Shown here piece after piece: positions 17,082-24,830 of a stretch of 64,000 nt of DNA. The notes below the pieces were generated by a model. That model had not been told where the DNA came from. It did not search any database and saw only the letters and a program-made list of their open reading frames with translations. Both the position numbers and the translations under genes were made by a program. The stretch's first letter is position 1, and every line of letters starts with the position of its first letter. Origin of the DNA: Arthrobacter pigmenti (GTDB lineage: Bacteria; Actinomycetota; Actinomycetes; Actinomycetales; Micrococcaceae); the NCBI RefSeq assembly GCF_011927905.1, contig NZ_JAATJL010000001.1, positions 1,736,001-1,800,000 on the forward strand, in the 5' to 3' direction.

Positions 17082-18017
17082 ATGGCACCGATTTACGACG
17101 ACGTGACCCAACTGGTAGGCAACACCCCGCTGGTACGCCTCAACCGCCTGACCGAAGGACTCGACGCGCAGGTTGCCGTGAAACTTGAGTTCTACAACCC
17201 GGCCAACAGCGTTAAGGATCGCATTGGTGTGGCCATCATCGATGCCGCCGAGCGGGCGGGCGCCCTGAAGCCGGGCGGGACGATCGTCGAGGGCACCTCC
17301 GGCAACACGGGCATCGCCCTGGCTATGGTCGGCGCGGCGCGCGGCTACAAGGTCATCCTCACGATGCCGGAAACCATGTCGACTGAACGTCGCGTCATGC
17401 TGCGGGCCTACGGCGCCGAGATTGTCCTGACTCCCGGATCCGAAGGCATGCGGGGAGCGGTTGACCGGGCCAAGGAGATTGTTGCCACCAACGACAACGC
17501 CATCTGGGCCCGCCAGTTCGCCAACGAGGCCAACCCCGCCATTCACCGCGCCACCACGGCCGAGGAAATCTGGAAAGACACTGACGGCGAGGTGGACATC
17601 TTCGTCTCGGGCATCGGCACAGGCGGCACCATTACCGGCGTCGGTCAGGTACTCAAAGAACGCAAGCCCGATGTGAAGATCATCGCCGTCGAACCGGCCG
17701 ACTCCCCGATCCTCAATGGCGGCGCACCAGGACCGCACAAGATCCAGGGCCTGGGTGCAAACTTCGTTCCGGAGATCCTCGACACTTCCATCTACGACGA
17801 AGTGATTGACGCCAGCGTTGAGGACTCGGTTCGTGTTGCACGCGCCCTCGGTACCCAGGAGGGCATCCTTGGTGGTATTTCCTCCGGCGCCATCGTTTGG
17901 GGTGCCCTGGAACTGGCTAAGCGTCCGGAGAACGCCGGCAAGCTGATCGTCGCAGTGGTCTGTGACTTTGGCGAGCGTTACATTTCCACCGTGCTCTTCG
18001 ACGACATCCGGGGCTAG
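17082..18017 (+). CDS. cysK: cysteine synthase (O-acetylserine sulfhydrylase)
   Basis: A 311-residue PLP enzyme making cysteine from O-acetylserine and sulfide. ACAGGAAAA precedes the ATG. Motifs: [22 protein letters not shown] (PLP Lys), [22 protein letters not shown] (phosphate-binding loop) and [11 protein letters not shown]. The length is that of the CysK type. It is followed 25 bases later by the serine acetyltransferase gene, so both enzymes of cysteine synthesis from serine are co-transcribed and can form the cysteine synthase complex. Confidence 0.96.
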   Translation: MAPIYDDVTQLVGNTPLVRLNRLTEGLDAQVAVKLEFYNPANSVKDRIGVAIIDAAERAGALKPGGTIVEGTSGNTGIALAMVGAARGYKVILTMPETMSTERRVMLRAYGAEIVLTPGSEGMRGAVDRAKEIVATNDNAIWARQFANEANPAIHRATTAEEIWKDTDGEVDIFVSGIGTGGTITGVGQVLKERKPDVKIIAVEPADSPILNGGAPGPHKIQGLGANFVPEILDTSIYDEVIDASVEDSVRVARALGTQEGILGGISSGAIVWGALELAKRPENAGKLIVAVVCDFGERYISTVLFDDIRG

Positions 18018-18042
18018 CCAAACCTGCAACAGAAGGTGGTCT

Positions 18043-18630
18043 GTGAGCTTTTTAGCGAGACTGCGAGAAGACCTCGAGGCGGCCCGGGCACATGACCCGG
18101 CCGCCAGGGGTGATATTGAGAACGGCGTCGTGTACTCGGGGCTTCATGCCATCTGGGTGCATCGTCTAACCCACAGGATGTGGCAGGTTGCTGCCCTCCG
18201 GTTTCCGGCACGGGTTCTGTCCCAGGCAGCCCGCTTCCTGACGGGGATCGAGATTCATCCGGCCGCAACGATCGGTCGCCGATTCTTCATTGATCACGGC
18301 ATGGGAGTGGTTATTGGCGGCACCGCGGAGATCGGCGACGACGTGATGATGTACCAGGGCGTGACCCTCGGCGGCCGCTCGCTTGAGAAGGTGAAGCGCC
18401 ATCCGACTATCGGAGACCGGGTGACGATCGGCGCCGGAGCAAAGGTTCTCGGGCCCATCACCATCGGTGCGGGAAGCGCGGTGGGAGCGAACGCCGTCGT
18501 CGTAAAGGACACACCACCAGACTCCATCGTGACCGGGATCCCGGCGACCTTCCGCCACCGGGACTCGGCCAGGGAGACCCAGCCTGCGGTCGATCCCGCA
18601 GAGTACATCGACCCGGCGCTCTATATCTGA
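18043..18630 (+). CDS. cysE: serine O-acetyltransferase (EpsC/CysE type)
   Basis: A 195-residue left-handed beta-helix acetyltransferase that converts serine and acetyl-CoA to O-acetylserine. The GTG at 18043 after AGAAGGTGGT gives [23 protein letters not shown], the usual start of the short EpsC type. Hexapeptide repeats are clear ([66 protein letters not shown]). The catalytic His is in [10 protein letters not shown]. The C-terminus ends DPALYI; a terminal Ile is what CysE uses to dock into the CysK active site. A 19-bp hairpin terminator follows. Confidence 0.95.
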   Translation: MSFLARLREDLEAARAHDPAARGDIENGVVYSGLHAIWVHRLTHRMWQVAALRFPARVLSQAARFLTGIEIHPAATIGRRFFIDHGMGVVIGGTAEIGDDVMMYQGVTLGGRSLEKVKRHPTIGDRVTIGAGAKVLGPITIGAGSAVGANAVVVKDTPPDSIVTGIPATFRHRDSARETQPAVDPAEYIDPALYI

Positions 18631-18644
18631 ACGTCTTATTAGCA

Positions 18645-18686
18645 AATGTGAATGCCCCGGCGGGGATCCGCCGGGGCATTCACATT
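18645..18686. terminator. bidirectional hairpin terminator between cysE and gnd
   Basis: Perfect 19-bp inverted repeat (18645-18663 with 18668-18686) and a GGAT loop, lying between the converging cysE and gnd genes. Confidence 0.88.
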
Positions 18687-18697
18687 CGTGCTGGGGG

Positions 18698-20134
18698 CTA
18701 GTGGGTGTCGACCGCTTCGACCTCCGAACGGTCCTCACCCCAGAGAGTGTGGAAGGTTCCGTCAGCGTCTACCCGGTTGTAGGTGTGGGCTCCGAAAAGG
18801 TCGCGCAACCCCTGGGTGAGGGCAGCGGGCAGTCGTTTGCGGCGCAGTCCATCGTAGTAGGCGAGCGACGAGGAGAACACAGGAACGGGAATGCCGAGCT
18901 GCACTGCAGCCGCGACAACGCGGCGCCATGCGGGAACCGCGCCGGCAATTGACTCGGCGAACGCCGGTGCAAGGAGCAGATTTGCCGGCTTCTCCTCGGC
19001 AGCGTAGGCCTTCATGATGTCGTCCAGCAGCTCAGCGCGGATGATGCACCCGGCGCGCCACAGCGATGCGATTTCATCAAGCTTGAGTTCCCATCCGTAC
19101 TCGCCTGCAGCTGCGGTGAGCATGTCGATGCCCTGTGCATAGCTGACCAGCTTTGATGCATACAGTGCGAGCCGCACATCCTCCACAAAATCCTCAGGCA
19201 GGTCGACGCTGCCCTCATGACCCTGCAGAATCTCCTGCGCCAGTTCCCGTTGTCCGCGCTGCGACGAAAGCCCCCGCGCGAACACCGATTCAGCAATACC
19301 CGATGTCGGGCTACCGAGTTCCAGTGCCGACACCACCGTCCACCGGCCGGTGCCCTTCTGGCCTGCGGAATCCACGACGACGTCGACAAACGGCTTACCG
19401 GTGCGCGCATCAGTGTGCGCGAGCACCTCGGCAGTGATCTCGATCAGGAACGATGAGAGCGTTCCGGTGTTCCAGTCCGTGAAGATCTTGGCCTGCTCGG
19501 CAGGTTCGATCCCCGCCGCCGTACGAAGGACGTCGTACGCTTCACCGATAACCTGCATGTCGGCATACTCGATGCCATTGTGAACCATCTTGACGAAGTG
19601 CCCTGCGCCGTCCGTACCGACCCAGCGGCAGCACGGCTCGCCGTTGTACTTTGCGGAGATCTTCTCAAGCATCGGGCCCAGCGAATCGTAGGACTCCCGC
19701 GATCCACCCGGCATGATCGAAGGACCAAGAAGTGCGCCCTCCTCACCACCGGAAACCCCCACGCCCACGAAGTGCAAGTCCTTCTTGGCGAGTGCTGCTT
19801 CACGCCGGCGGGTGTCCTCGTAGTGCGAGTTGCCGGCGTCGATCACAATATCGCCGGGTTCCAGCAGCGGTTCAAGCTGATCGATGACGGAATCCACCGG
19901 AGCGCCGGCCTTGACCATGATCAGAACGCGGCGAGGCTTCTCAAGTGAATCGACAAGTTCCTGCAGGGTCTCGGTACGTACGAAGTCGCCCTCGTCTCCA
20001 TGCTTGTCCAATAAGGCGTCTGTCTTCTCGACAGAACGATTGTGCAGGGCCACGGTGTAGCCATTGCGGGCCAGGTTCCTGGCAAGGTTCGCTCCCATAA
20101 CGGCCAGGCCGGTCACACCGATTTGTGCACTCAT
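18698..20134 (-). CDS. gnd: 6-phosphogluconate dehydrogenase, decarboxylating
   Basis: A 478-residue enzyme of the oxidative pentose phosphate pathway converting 6-phosphogluconate to ribulose-5-phosphate with NADP reduction. The ATG at 20134 follows GGAG. N-terminal Rossmann domain: IGVTGLAVMGANLARNLARNGYTVALHNRS. Substrate residues: VGVSGGEEGALLGPSIMPGG, GHFVKMVHNGIEYADMQ (catalytic Lys and Asn) and GQKGTGRWTV. The C-terminal tail ends in the substrate-covering segment QGLRDLFGAHTYNRVD, with the conserved Arg. Full length, in the long (about 470-480 residue) class. It is not adjacent to the G6PDH-like gene at 47 kb. Confidence 0.96.
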   Translation of the reverse strand: MSAQIGVTGLAVMGANLARNLARNGYTVALHNRSVEKTDALLDKHGDEGDFVRTETLQELVDSLEKPRRVLIMVKAGAPVDSVIDQLEPLLEPGDIVIDAGNSHYEDTRRREAALAKKDLHFVGVGVSGGEEGALLGPSIMPGGSRESYDSLGPMLEKISAKYNGEPCCRWVGTDGAGHFVKMVHNGIEYADMQVIGEAYDVLRTAAGIEPAEQAKIFTDWNTGTLSSFLIEITAEVLAHTDARTGKPFVDVVVDSAGQKGTGRWTVVSALELGSPTSGIAESVFARGLSSQRGQRELAQEILQGHEGSVDLPEDFVEDVRLALYASKLVSYAQGIDMLTAAAGEYGWELKLDEIASLWRAGCIIRAELLDDIMKAYAAEEKPANLLLAPAFAESIAGAVPAWRRVVAAAVQLGIPVPVFSSSLAYYDGLRRKRLPAALTQGLRDLFGAHTYNRVDADGTFHTLWGEDRSEVEAVDTH

Positions 20135-20369
20135 CAAGTCTCCATCTGCAGGTTCGCCCCGTGGTTAGGGGCGCATATACGTTGTGACGCCCCTATGCGC
20201 CTTGGCAGGTTCCACCCTATTACCGGGCTCGCCGTCCGTGCCAGACGGCGCTCGCCCGTACAGGTAATCAGTCGACACAAAAGCGAGCGGCAACGGTGTG
20301 GGCGAATGTGCAACCTCCGTTACCAAATTGATATGTTCGAGAGAATCCAACCGAAGTGAGGAAGTGTTG
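20135..20369. other. intergenic region between divergent gnd and acyltransferase genes
   Basis: 235 bases that must hold the start signals of both genes. One 7-bp hairpin (CGCCGTC/GACGGCG, 20230-20250) is visible. GGAG is placed for gnd and AGGAAG for the acyltransferase. I could not identify a convincing -35/-10 pair. Confidence 0.4.
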
Positions 20370-22376
20370 ATGCACCGTCCGCCCCATGCCGCCGCTGGGT
20401 TCCGTCCGGACATTCAGGGCCTGCGGGCCGTGGCAGTCCTCGCGGTTGTGATCTATCACGCCGGTGTCTCCCTGGTGCCCGGAGGTTACTCCGGCGTCGA
20501 CGTCTTCTTCGTCATCTCAGGGTTTCTGATTACTTCACACCTGCTCTCAACCCTCCGTGACCACGGCACAATCAGGCTTTCCGACTTCTACGCCCGAAGG
20601 ATTCGCCGCATCTTGCCGGCGGCGTTGACGGTCCTGGTACTGACCGCGCTGGCCTCCGTCCTGTTAGTGCCGCGGGTAGACGTGCCGGGCACGCTGGAAG
20701 ACGCCGCCGCGACGGCTCTCTACATGCCGAACCTGCTCTTCGCCGCGCAGGGAACCGACTACCTGGCGGAAACTTCGCCTTCGCCGTTCCAGCACTACTG
20801 GTCCCTCGGCATTGAGGAACAGTTCTATCTGCTGTGGCCTGCGGTGCTGCTGGGTACGTTCTTCCTGGTCCGCCGGTCGAACAGGCGGCTTGCCGCTGTA
20901 ATCGCTGCGCTTGTTGCAGCGTCCTTCGCCAGTGGACTTGTCCTGCTCGAGGTATCCCCGCCGTGGGCCTTCTTCTCCCTGCCCAGCAGGGCATGGGAAC
21001 TCGGCGTCGGCGCCCTGGCAGCGCTGGCACTGCGCCATGCCGCAGGACGCCTCTCCACCGCCGTCGGGCGCGTGCTGATCTGGAGCGGGCTTGCAGGGAT
21101 GCTGACGGGATTTGTGCTGCTGACCTCGACGACCCCGTTTCCCGGCGTTGCCGCCCTCCTGCCGACTCTGTCCACCGCCGCCGTAATCCTCGGCGGGTCG
21201 GCTGCGCCGCACCCCGCGCTGCTCACCAATCGCCCCATGCAAGCAATGGGCAAGTGGTCTTATTCGCTGTATCTGGTGCACTGGCCGCTGCTCACGATTC
21301 CGCAGTTGGCTGTTGGCGTGGAGCACCCGCTGCCACTGGCTGGAACTCTTGCGCTCGGCGCTCTGAGTGTCCCGCTGGCGATCCTGCTGCACCGCTACGT
21401 TGAGGGACCCTTCCGCCGTGGGCCAGCCAGGGGAAACATCCGCCGCACTGGACCCACACTCGCAATGGCGACTGCCGGATCCCTCGTGATTGCCGGCTCG
21501 GCGTACGGCGCGGGCCTCTACATCGACCGGACTCCGGCCACGGCAGCACAACCGGCGGAACGAAAAGCCGGGCTCCCCTACCCGGAAGGCACGCCCTTCG
21601 TGCCCTCGAACGTGACGCCGGTGCTCGAGCGGGCCGCGACCAGCGCGCCGCCGACCAACGGCGACGGATGTCACGCTCCGGTGAAGCAGACCGAACCGCA
21701 AGCCCACTGCATCTACGGCAATCGTGAAGCCACGCAGGATGTCGTGTTGTTCGGCGACTCCCACGCTGAACAGTGGTTCGCGGGAGTGGACCGTCTGGCC
21801 CGGGACAATGCGATGCGGTTGCGCACGCTCACCAAGGCCTCCTGTCCTGCGGTGTCCATCTCGATCGAACGGCAGGGTGCTCCGTACACAGAATGCGACC
21901 AGTGGCGGGAAGGGGCGCTGCAGACGATCCGCGAGGTCAAACCACGACTGGTGGTGCTGGGCAACTACGGGCGCGTAACACCGGTGGACGATTCGAAGGA
22001 TCTCCGCAAGCAGTGGGAAGAGGGCCTTCGAGCGACCATCGACGCGCTACCGGAGGGGACAGAAGTGGTTGTCATGGCTGACACACCGTTTCACGACTCC
22101 GCTCCGGCGTCCTGTCTGTCAAGGAACATCGATGACGCGGCGGCGTGCGACGCGGAGCCCGAGGAGGCACTGAACGCTTCGCGCGCCGCCGTCGAGCGTA
22201 GGGTAGCCGAAGAAACGGGTGCGCGCTTCCTCGACATGAACAAGTACCTGTGCGCCGAGCACTGCCCTGCCATCATCGGTGACATCCTTGCCTACCGGGA
22301 CGCGCACCATCTCTCGGAACCCATGGGCGAAGCGCTGGCTCCGCGGCTTGCGGCTGAACTCGACAAGGAACTCTAG
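20370..22376 (+). CDS. membrane acyltransferase, OafA/YrhL type with C-terminal SGNH domain
   Basis: A 668-residue protein; AGGAAG precedes the ATG at 20370. Residues 10-370 form an acyltransferase-3 domain with about 10 membrane segments. It opens with FRPDIQGLRAVAVLAVVIYHAG (the family His) and GYSGVDVFFVISGFLITSHLL, and contains FYARRIRRILPAA and YWSLGIEEQFYLLWP. After an eleventh hydrophobic segment (ATAGSLVIAGSAYGAGLYI), residues 440-668 form an extracellular SGNH domain with VVLFGDSHAEQW (nucleophile Ser) and DAHHLS (Asp-His). Such proteins O-acetylate cell-wall or surface polysaccharides: the membrane domain passes the acyl group outward and the SGNH domain transfers it. The acceptor is unknown; no polysaccharide cluster adjoins it. 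Followed by a terminator. Confidence 0.9.
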   Translation: MHRPPHAAAGFRPDIQGLRAVAVLAVVIYHAGVSLVPGGYSGVDVFFVISGFLITSHLLSTLRDHGTIRLSDFYARRIRRILPAALTVLVLTALASVLLVPRVDVPGTLEDAAATALYMPNLLFAAQGTDYLAETSPSPFQHYWSLGIEEQFYLLWPAVLLGTFFLVRRSNRRLAAVIAALVAASFASGLVLLEVSPPWAFFSLPSRAWELGVGALAALALRHAAGRLSTAVGRVLIWSGLAGMLTGFVLLTSTTPFPGVAALLPTLSTAAVILGGSAAPHPALLTNRPMQAMGKWSYSLYLVHWPLLTIPQLAVGVEHPLPLAGTLALGALSVPLAILLHRYVEGPFRRGPARGNIRRTGPTLAMATAGSLVIAGSAYGAGLYIDRTPATAAQPAERKAGLPYPEGTPFVPSNVTPVLERAATSAPPTNGDGCHAPVKQTEPQAHCIYGNREATQDVVLFGDSHAEQWFAGVDRLARDNAMRLRTLTKASCPAVSISIERQGAPYTECDQWREGALQTIREVKPRLVVLGNYGRVTPVDDSKDLRKQWEEGLRATIDALPEGTEVVVMADTPFHDSAPASCLSRNIDDAAACDAEPEEALNASRAAVERRVAEETGARFLDMNKYLCAEHCPAIIGDILAYRDAHHLSEPMGEALAPRLAAELDKEL

Positions 22377-22388
22377 GTGGGGGTATGC

Positions 22389-22435
22389 AAGAACCCCGCC
22401 ATTCCGGCTTGCATGCGCGGATTGGCGGGGTTCTT
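22389..22435 (+). terminator. hairpin terminator after the acyltransferase gene
   Basis: Inverted repeat AAGAACCCCGCCA (22389-22401) with TGGCGGGGTTCTT (22423-22435), 13 bp, loop 21 bases. A second pairing TGCAAG/CTTGCA (22386-22391 with 22408-22413) competes with it. Confidence 0.75.
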
Positions 22436-22440
22436 CGTGG

Positions 22441-22513
22441 TGGGTCCTACCGGGATCGAACCGATGACATCCACGGTGTAAACGTGGCGCTCTACCAGCT
22501 GAGCTAAAGACCC
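22441..22513 (-). tRNA. tRNA-Val (anticodon TAC)
   Basis: On the minus strand the acceptor GGGTCTT pairs with AGGACCC (one T-G pair). The D-arm is GCTC/GAGC, the anticodon stem CCACG/CGTGG encloses TTTACAC with anticodon TAC, and the T-arm CCGG/TTCGATC follows. A fits the discriminator position at 22441. Confidence 0.95.
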
Positions 22514-22588
22514 TTGGTGACTTCCCGGGCTGTCGCGGCCCCTCATCACGAGGAATTACTCTACCGGAACCCAGCGGCGCAACGCCAA

Positions 22589-23536
22589 TCAGCCCGCAAC
22601 GCCGGCACCCAATGACGGAAGGGCCCGTGCGAGGTATGTCAGGGCTTCCGAAACTCCCACCTCAAGCTTCAGCGAGGCCAGATCGTCTCCGCGGGTTGTC
22701 CCGCGGTTGATGATCACCACGGGCTTCCCGTCCTTCTTCGCTTGTCGGACGAAGCGCAACCCGCTCATCACAGCCAGTGACGATCCGGCCACAAGGAGGG
22801 CGCCGGCGTCGTTCACCAGCCCATACGAACGCTCCACGCGGTCCTTGGGGACGTTCTCTCCGAAATAGACAAAGTCGGGCTTGAGCATGCCCCCGCACAC
22901 CGGGCACGGCGCGACGACGAAGCCCGCCGTATCGTCGACGTCGGCGTCGGCATCCGGCGCGACATCTCCCGCGTCCCCAGCGAGGTCGAGGTACCCCGGA
23001 TTGAGTGCCTCCAGCAGTGCGGCAATCTCCTCGCGCGTGAAGTGGCTGCGGCAATTCAGGCAGAGAACCCTGTCGTAGGTCCCATGCAGGTCCACCACGT
23101 TGGTGCTCCCCGCCACCGAGTGCAACCGGTCAACGTTCTGGGTGATGAGGCCGGTGAGCAGCGCACGCTGCTCCATCAGTGCGATTGCCCTGTGCCCGGC
23201 ATTGGGGTCCGCACGCCGGAGGTGATGCCAGCCCACATGGTTGCGGGCCCAATACCGGCGGCGAAGGGCATCATCACCCACGAACTGCTGGTAGGTCATT
23301 GGGCTCCGTGGCACGGAGTTCGGCCCTCGGTAGTCCGGAATACCTGAATCCGTGCTCAGGCCCGCACCGGTCAGGACCGCCAGGCGCCGTCCTTCAAGCA
23401 GCTTTGCGGCACCGGTGAGGAGCTCAAGTTCACGGTGTGAGAGTGAACCCTGTTCCGCTGCCTCACCCCTCGCAAAACCGGTCGTCCCGAAGCCGGGCAG
23501 TGAAGAAGCGTGCGGGACGGCCGATGACTCGGTCAC
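22589..23536 (-). CDS. Sir2 family NAD-dependent protein deacylase
   Basis: A 315-residue sirtuin removing acyl groups from lysines using NAD. Motifs in order: LAVLTGAGLSTDSGIPDYRG (NAD binding), LITQNVDRLH, VVDLHGTYDRVLCLNC (catalytic His and first zinc Cys pair), CPVCGGMLKPDFVYFGENVP (second Cys pair) and LLVAGSSLAVMSG. An acidic insert (GDAGDVAPDADADVDDT) separates the zinc pairs. The sequence resembles the SIRT4-like class II group. The GTG start at 23536 overlaps the stop of the peroxiredoxin gene by 4 bases (GTGA), so translation is coupled. Targets are unknown; in actinobacteria acetyl-CoA synthetase is a common substrate. Confidence 0.92.
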   Translation of the reverse strand: MTESSAVPHASSLPGFGTTGFARGEAAEQGSLSHRELELLTGAAKLLEGRRLAVLTGAGLSTDSGIPDYRGPNSVPRSPMTYQQFVGDDALRRRYWARNHVGWHHLRRADPNAGHRAIALMEQRALLTGLITQNVDRLHSVAGSTNVVDLHGTYDRVLCLNCRSHFTREEIAALLEALNPGYLDLAGDAGDVAPDADADVDDTAGFVVAPCPVCGGMLKPDFVYFGENVPKDRVERSYGLVNDAGALLVAGSSLAVMSGLRFVRQAKKDGKPVVIINRGTTRGDDLASLKLEVGVSEALTYLARALPSLGAGVAG

Positions 23537-24018
23537 GGGCCCACGGCCCTCGCGGTCGAAAGGCTGTGGAGGGCACTCAGATAACTATCGAAAGGACGCA
23601 CGTCACCGAGCGCGGCATCGATCCGCTCGATGACGACTCCGTCGGGATCAAGGAAGAAGGTGGCGCGCCTCGCATAACCCCTGGTGTGGTCGAGCACACC
23701 GTAGGTATCGGCTACGGCTCCGTGCGGCCAAAAATCCGCGAGCAGATCGAAGTCATAGCCACGTTCTTCTGCGTAGGCACGCAATGTGTATTTTGAGTCG
23801 ACAGAGATGGCCAGTAGCCGGACGTTTCTGCCGCGGAACTCCTCTGACTGCGCCTGCAACTCGTCGAGTTCGCCGGTACAGACCTGCGAAAAAGCAAACG
23901 GGTAGAACACGAGCGCAGCCGCAGTCCCGCGAAGCGACTCAAGGCTGACCGGCTCCCCGTGCTGGTTGGGAAGCTCGAAAGCGGGGGCTAGCCCGCCGAC
24001 CGAAGTCAGTTGGTCCAC
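23533..24018 (-). CDS. ahpE: 1-Cys peroxiredoxin, AhpE type
   Basis: A 161-residue peroxidase reducing organic peroxides and peroxynitrite. The thioredoxin-fold active site is YPFAFSQVCTGELDEL with peroxidatic Cys47, in the P-x-x-x-S-x-x-C pattern; no second Cys is present, so it is a 1-Cys enzyme. It ends with FFLDPDGVVIERIDAA. Length and motif match the mycobacterial AhpE. Translation starts at GTG 24018, directly adjacent to the stop of the DUF3052 gene, and its end overlaps the sirtuin start. The order DUF3052-ahpE near aceE is also found in M. tuberculosis. Confidence 0.92.
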   Translation of the reverse strand: MDQLTSVGGLAPAFELPNQHGEPVSLESLRGTAAALVFYPFAFSQVCTGELDELQAQSEEFRGRNVRLLAISVDSKYTLRAYAEERGYDFDLLADFWPHGAVADTYGVLDHTRGYARRATFFLDPDGVVIERIDAALGDVRPFDSYLSALHSLSTARAVGP

Positions 24019-24438
24019 CTACTGTTTGCGGCGGCTGACCAGCCGCGTGGCGGCCCAGTCGTGCGAAACACCGGCCGACGACGTAGCGTGAAGGCCCGCT
24101 GTGGGCGCTGCCTCCTGGACTTCAGACGGGGCAACGTAGCCGTCGCGTCCCGATTTTGGCGTCAACAACCAAACAACCCCGCCGTCGTCGAGGCAGGTCA
24201 ACGAATCGACCAGCGCGTCAACGAGGTCGCCGTCGTCGGAACGCCACCACAGGACTACGCCGTCAACGACGTCCTGGTCTTCTTCGGTAAGCAGCTCGGA
24301 GCCAATCTCATCCTCCAGATCAGCCCGGAAGTCGAAATCAACGTCTTCGTCATACCCAAGTTCCTGAACAAGGTCGCCATCCTTGAAACCCAGTTTGTCC
24401 GCCACGCTATCTGCGGTGGCGGCTTCGGCCTCGCTCAC
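24019..24438 (-). CDS. DUF3052 domain-containing protein
   Basis: A 139-residue acidic protein of the DUF3052 family, found in actinobacteria next to ahpE and divergent from aceE. It begins with SVADKLGFKDGDLVQELGYDEDVD and contains DQDVVDGVVLWWRSDDGDLVDALVDSL and DGGVVWLLTPKSGRDGYVAPSEVQEAAPTAGL. The GTG start at 24438 has an excellent GGGAGG 6-10 bases upstream. No enzyme motif is visible. It is first in a three-gene coupled operon with ahpE and the sirtuin gene. The function is unknown; position suggests some link with PDH or redox state. Confidence 0.88.
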   Translation of the reverse strand: MSEAEAATADSVADKLGFKDGDLVQELGYDEDVDFDFRADLEDEIGSELLTEEDQDVVDGVVLWWRSDDGDLVDALVDSLTCLDDGGVVWLLTPKSGRDGYVAPSEVQEAAPTAGLHATSSAGVSHDWAATRLVSRRKQ

Positions 24439-24830
24439 TTTTTTCCTCCCGAAAGACTGTGTTTCGCCCGATGGTGCCTATGACTCGACCTCCACCGTAC
24501 GTTGATATGCATTATTACCAGCCAACACCCTTAAGCGCTACGCTTCAACCCGCGCTCCGCGCCGACAGGCACGACGACGCCGTCTTGACGCTCGATTGCG
24601 CCGCACCAGTAGCGCAATGTCAGCGACAACCCGGCCTGCCGGTGTCGTAACCTAACCGCTCGACCGCCCGACCAGCTACGCATGACTCATGCCACGGGGC
24701 TAGAGTGACACAGTGAATCCGTAGATCGGGCAAACGCCGGCGGGGTTCGATGTGCTTCGACGAGCAAATGCCCGAAGCGCAAAGTCGTAGACGTCGCAGA
24801 CATAATCTGCGGATTGAAAGAGGTTTTGGG
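24439..24830. other. intergenic region between divergent DUF3052 and aceE genes
   Basis: 392 bases without a convincing gene. It must hold the promoters of both the DUF3052-ahpE-sirtuin operon and aceE. The most AT-rich part is 24500-24535 (TTGATATGCATTATTACC), the likely promoter zone. Near aceE, GAAAGAGG precedes the ATG at 24831. No clear terminator or riboswitch is seen. Confidence 0.4.
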
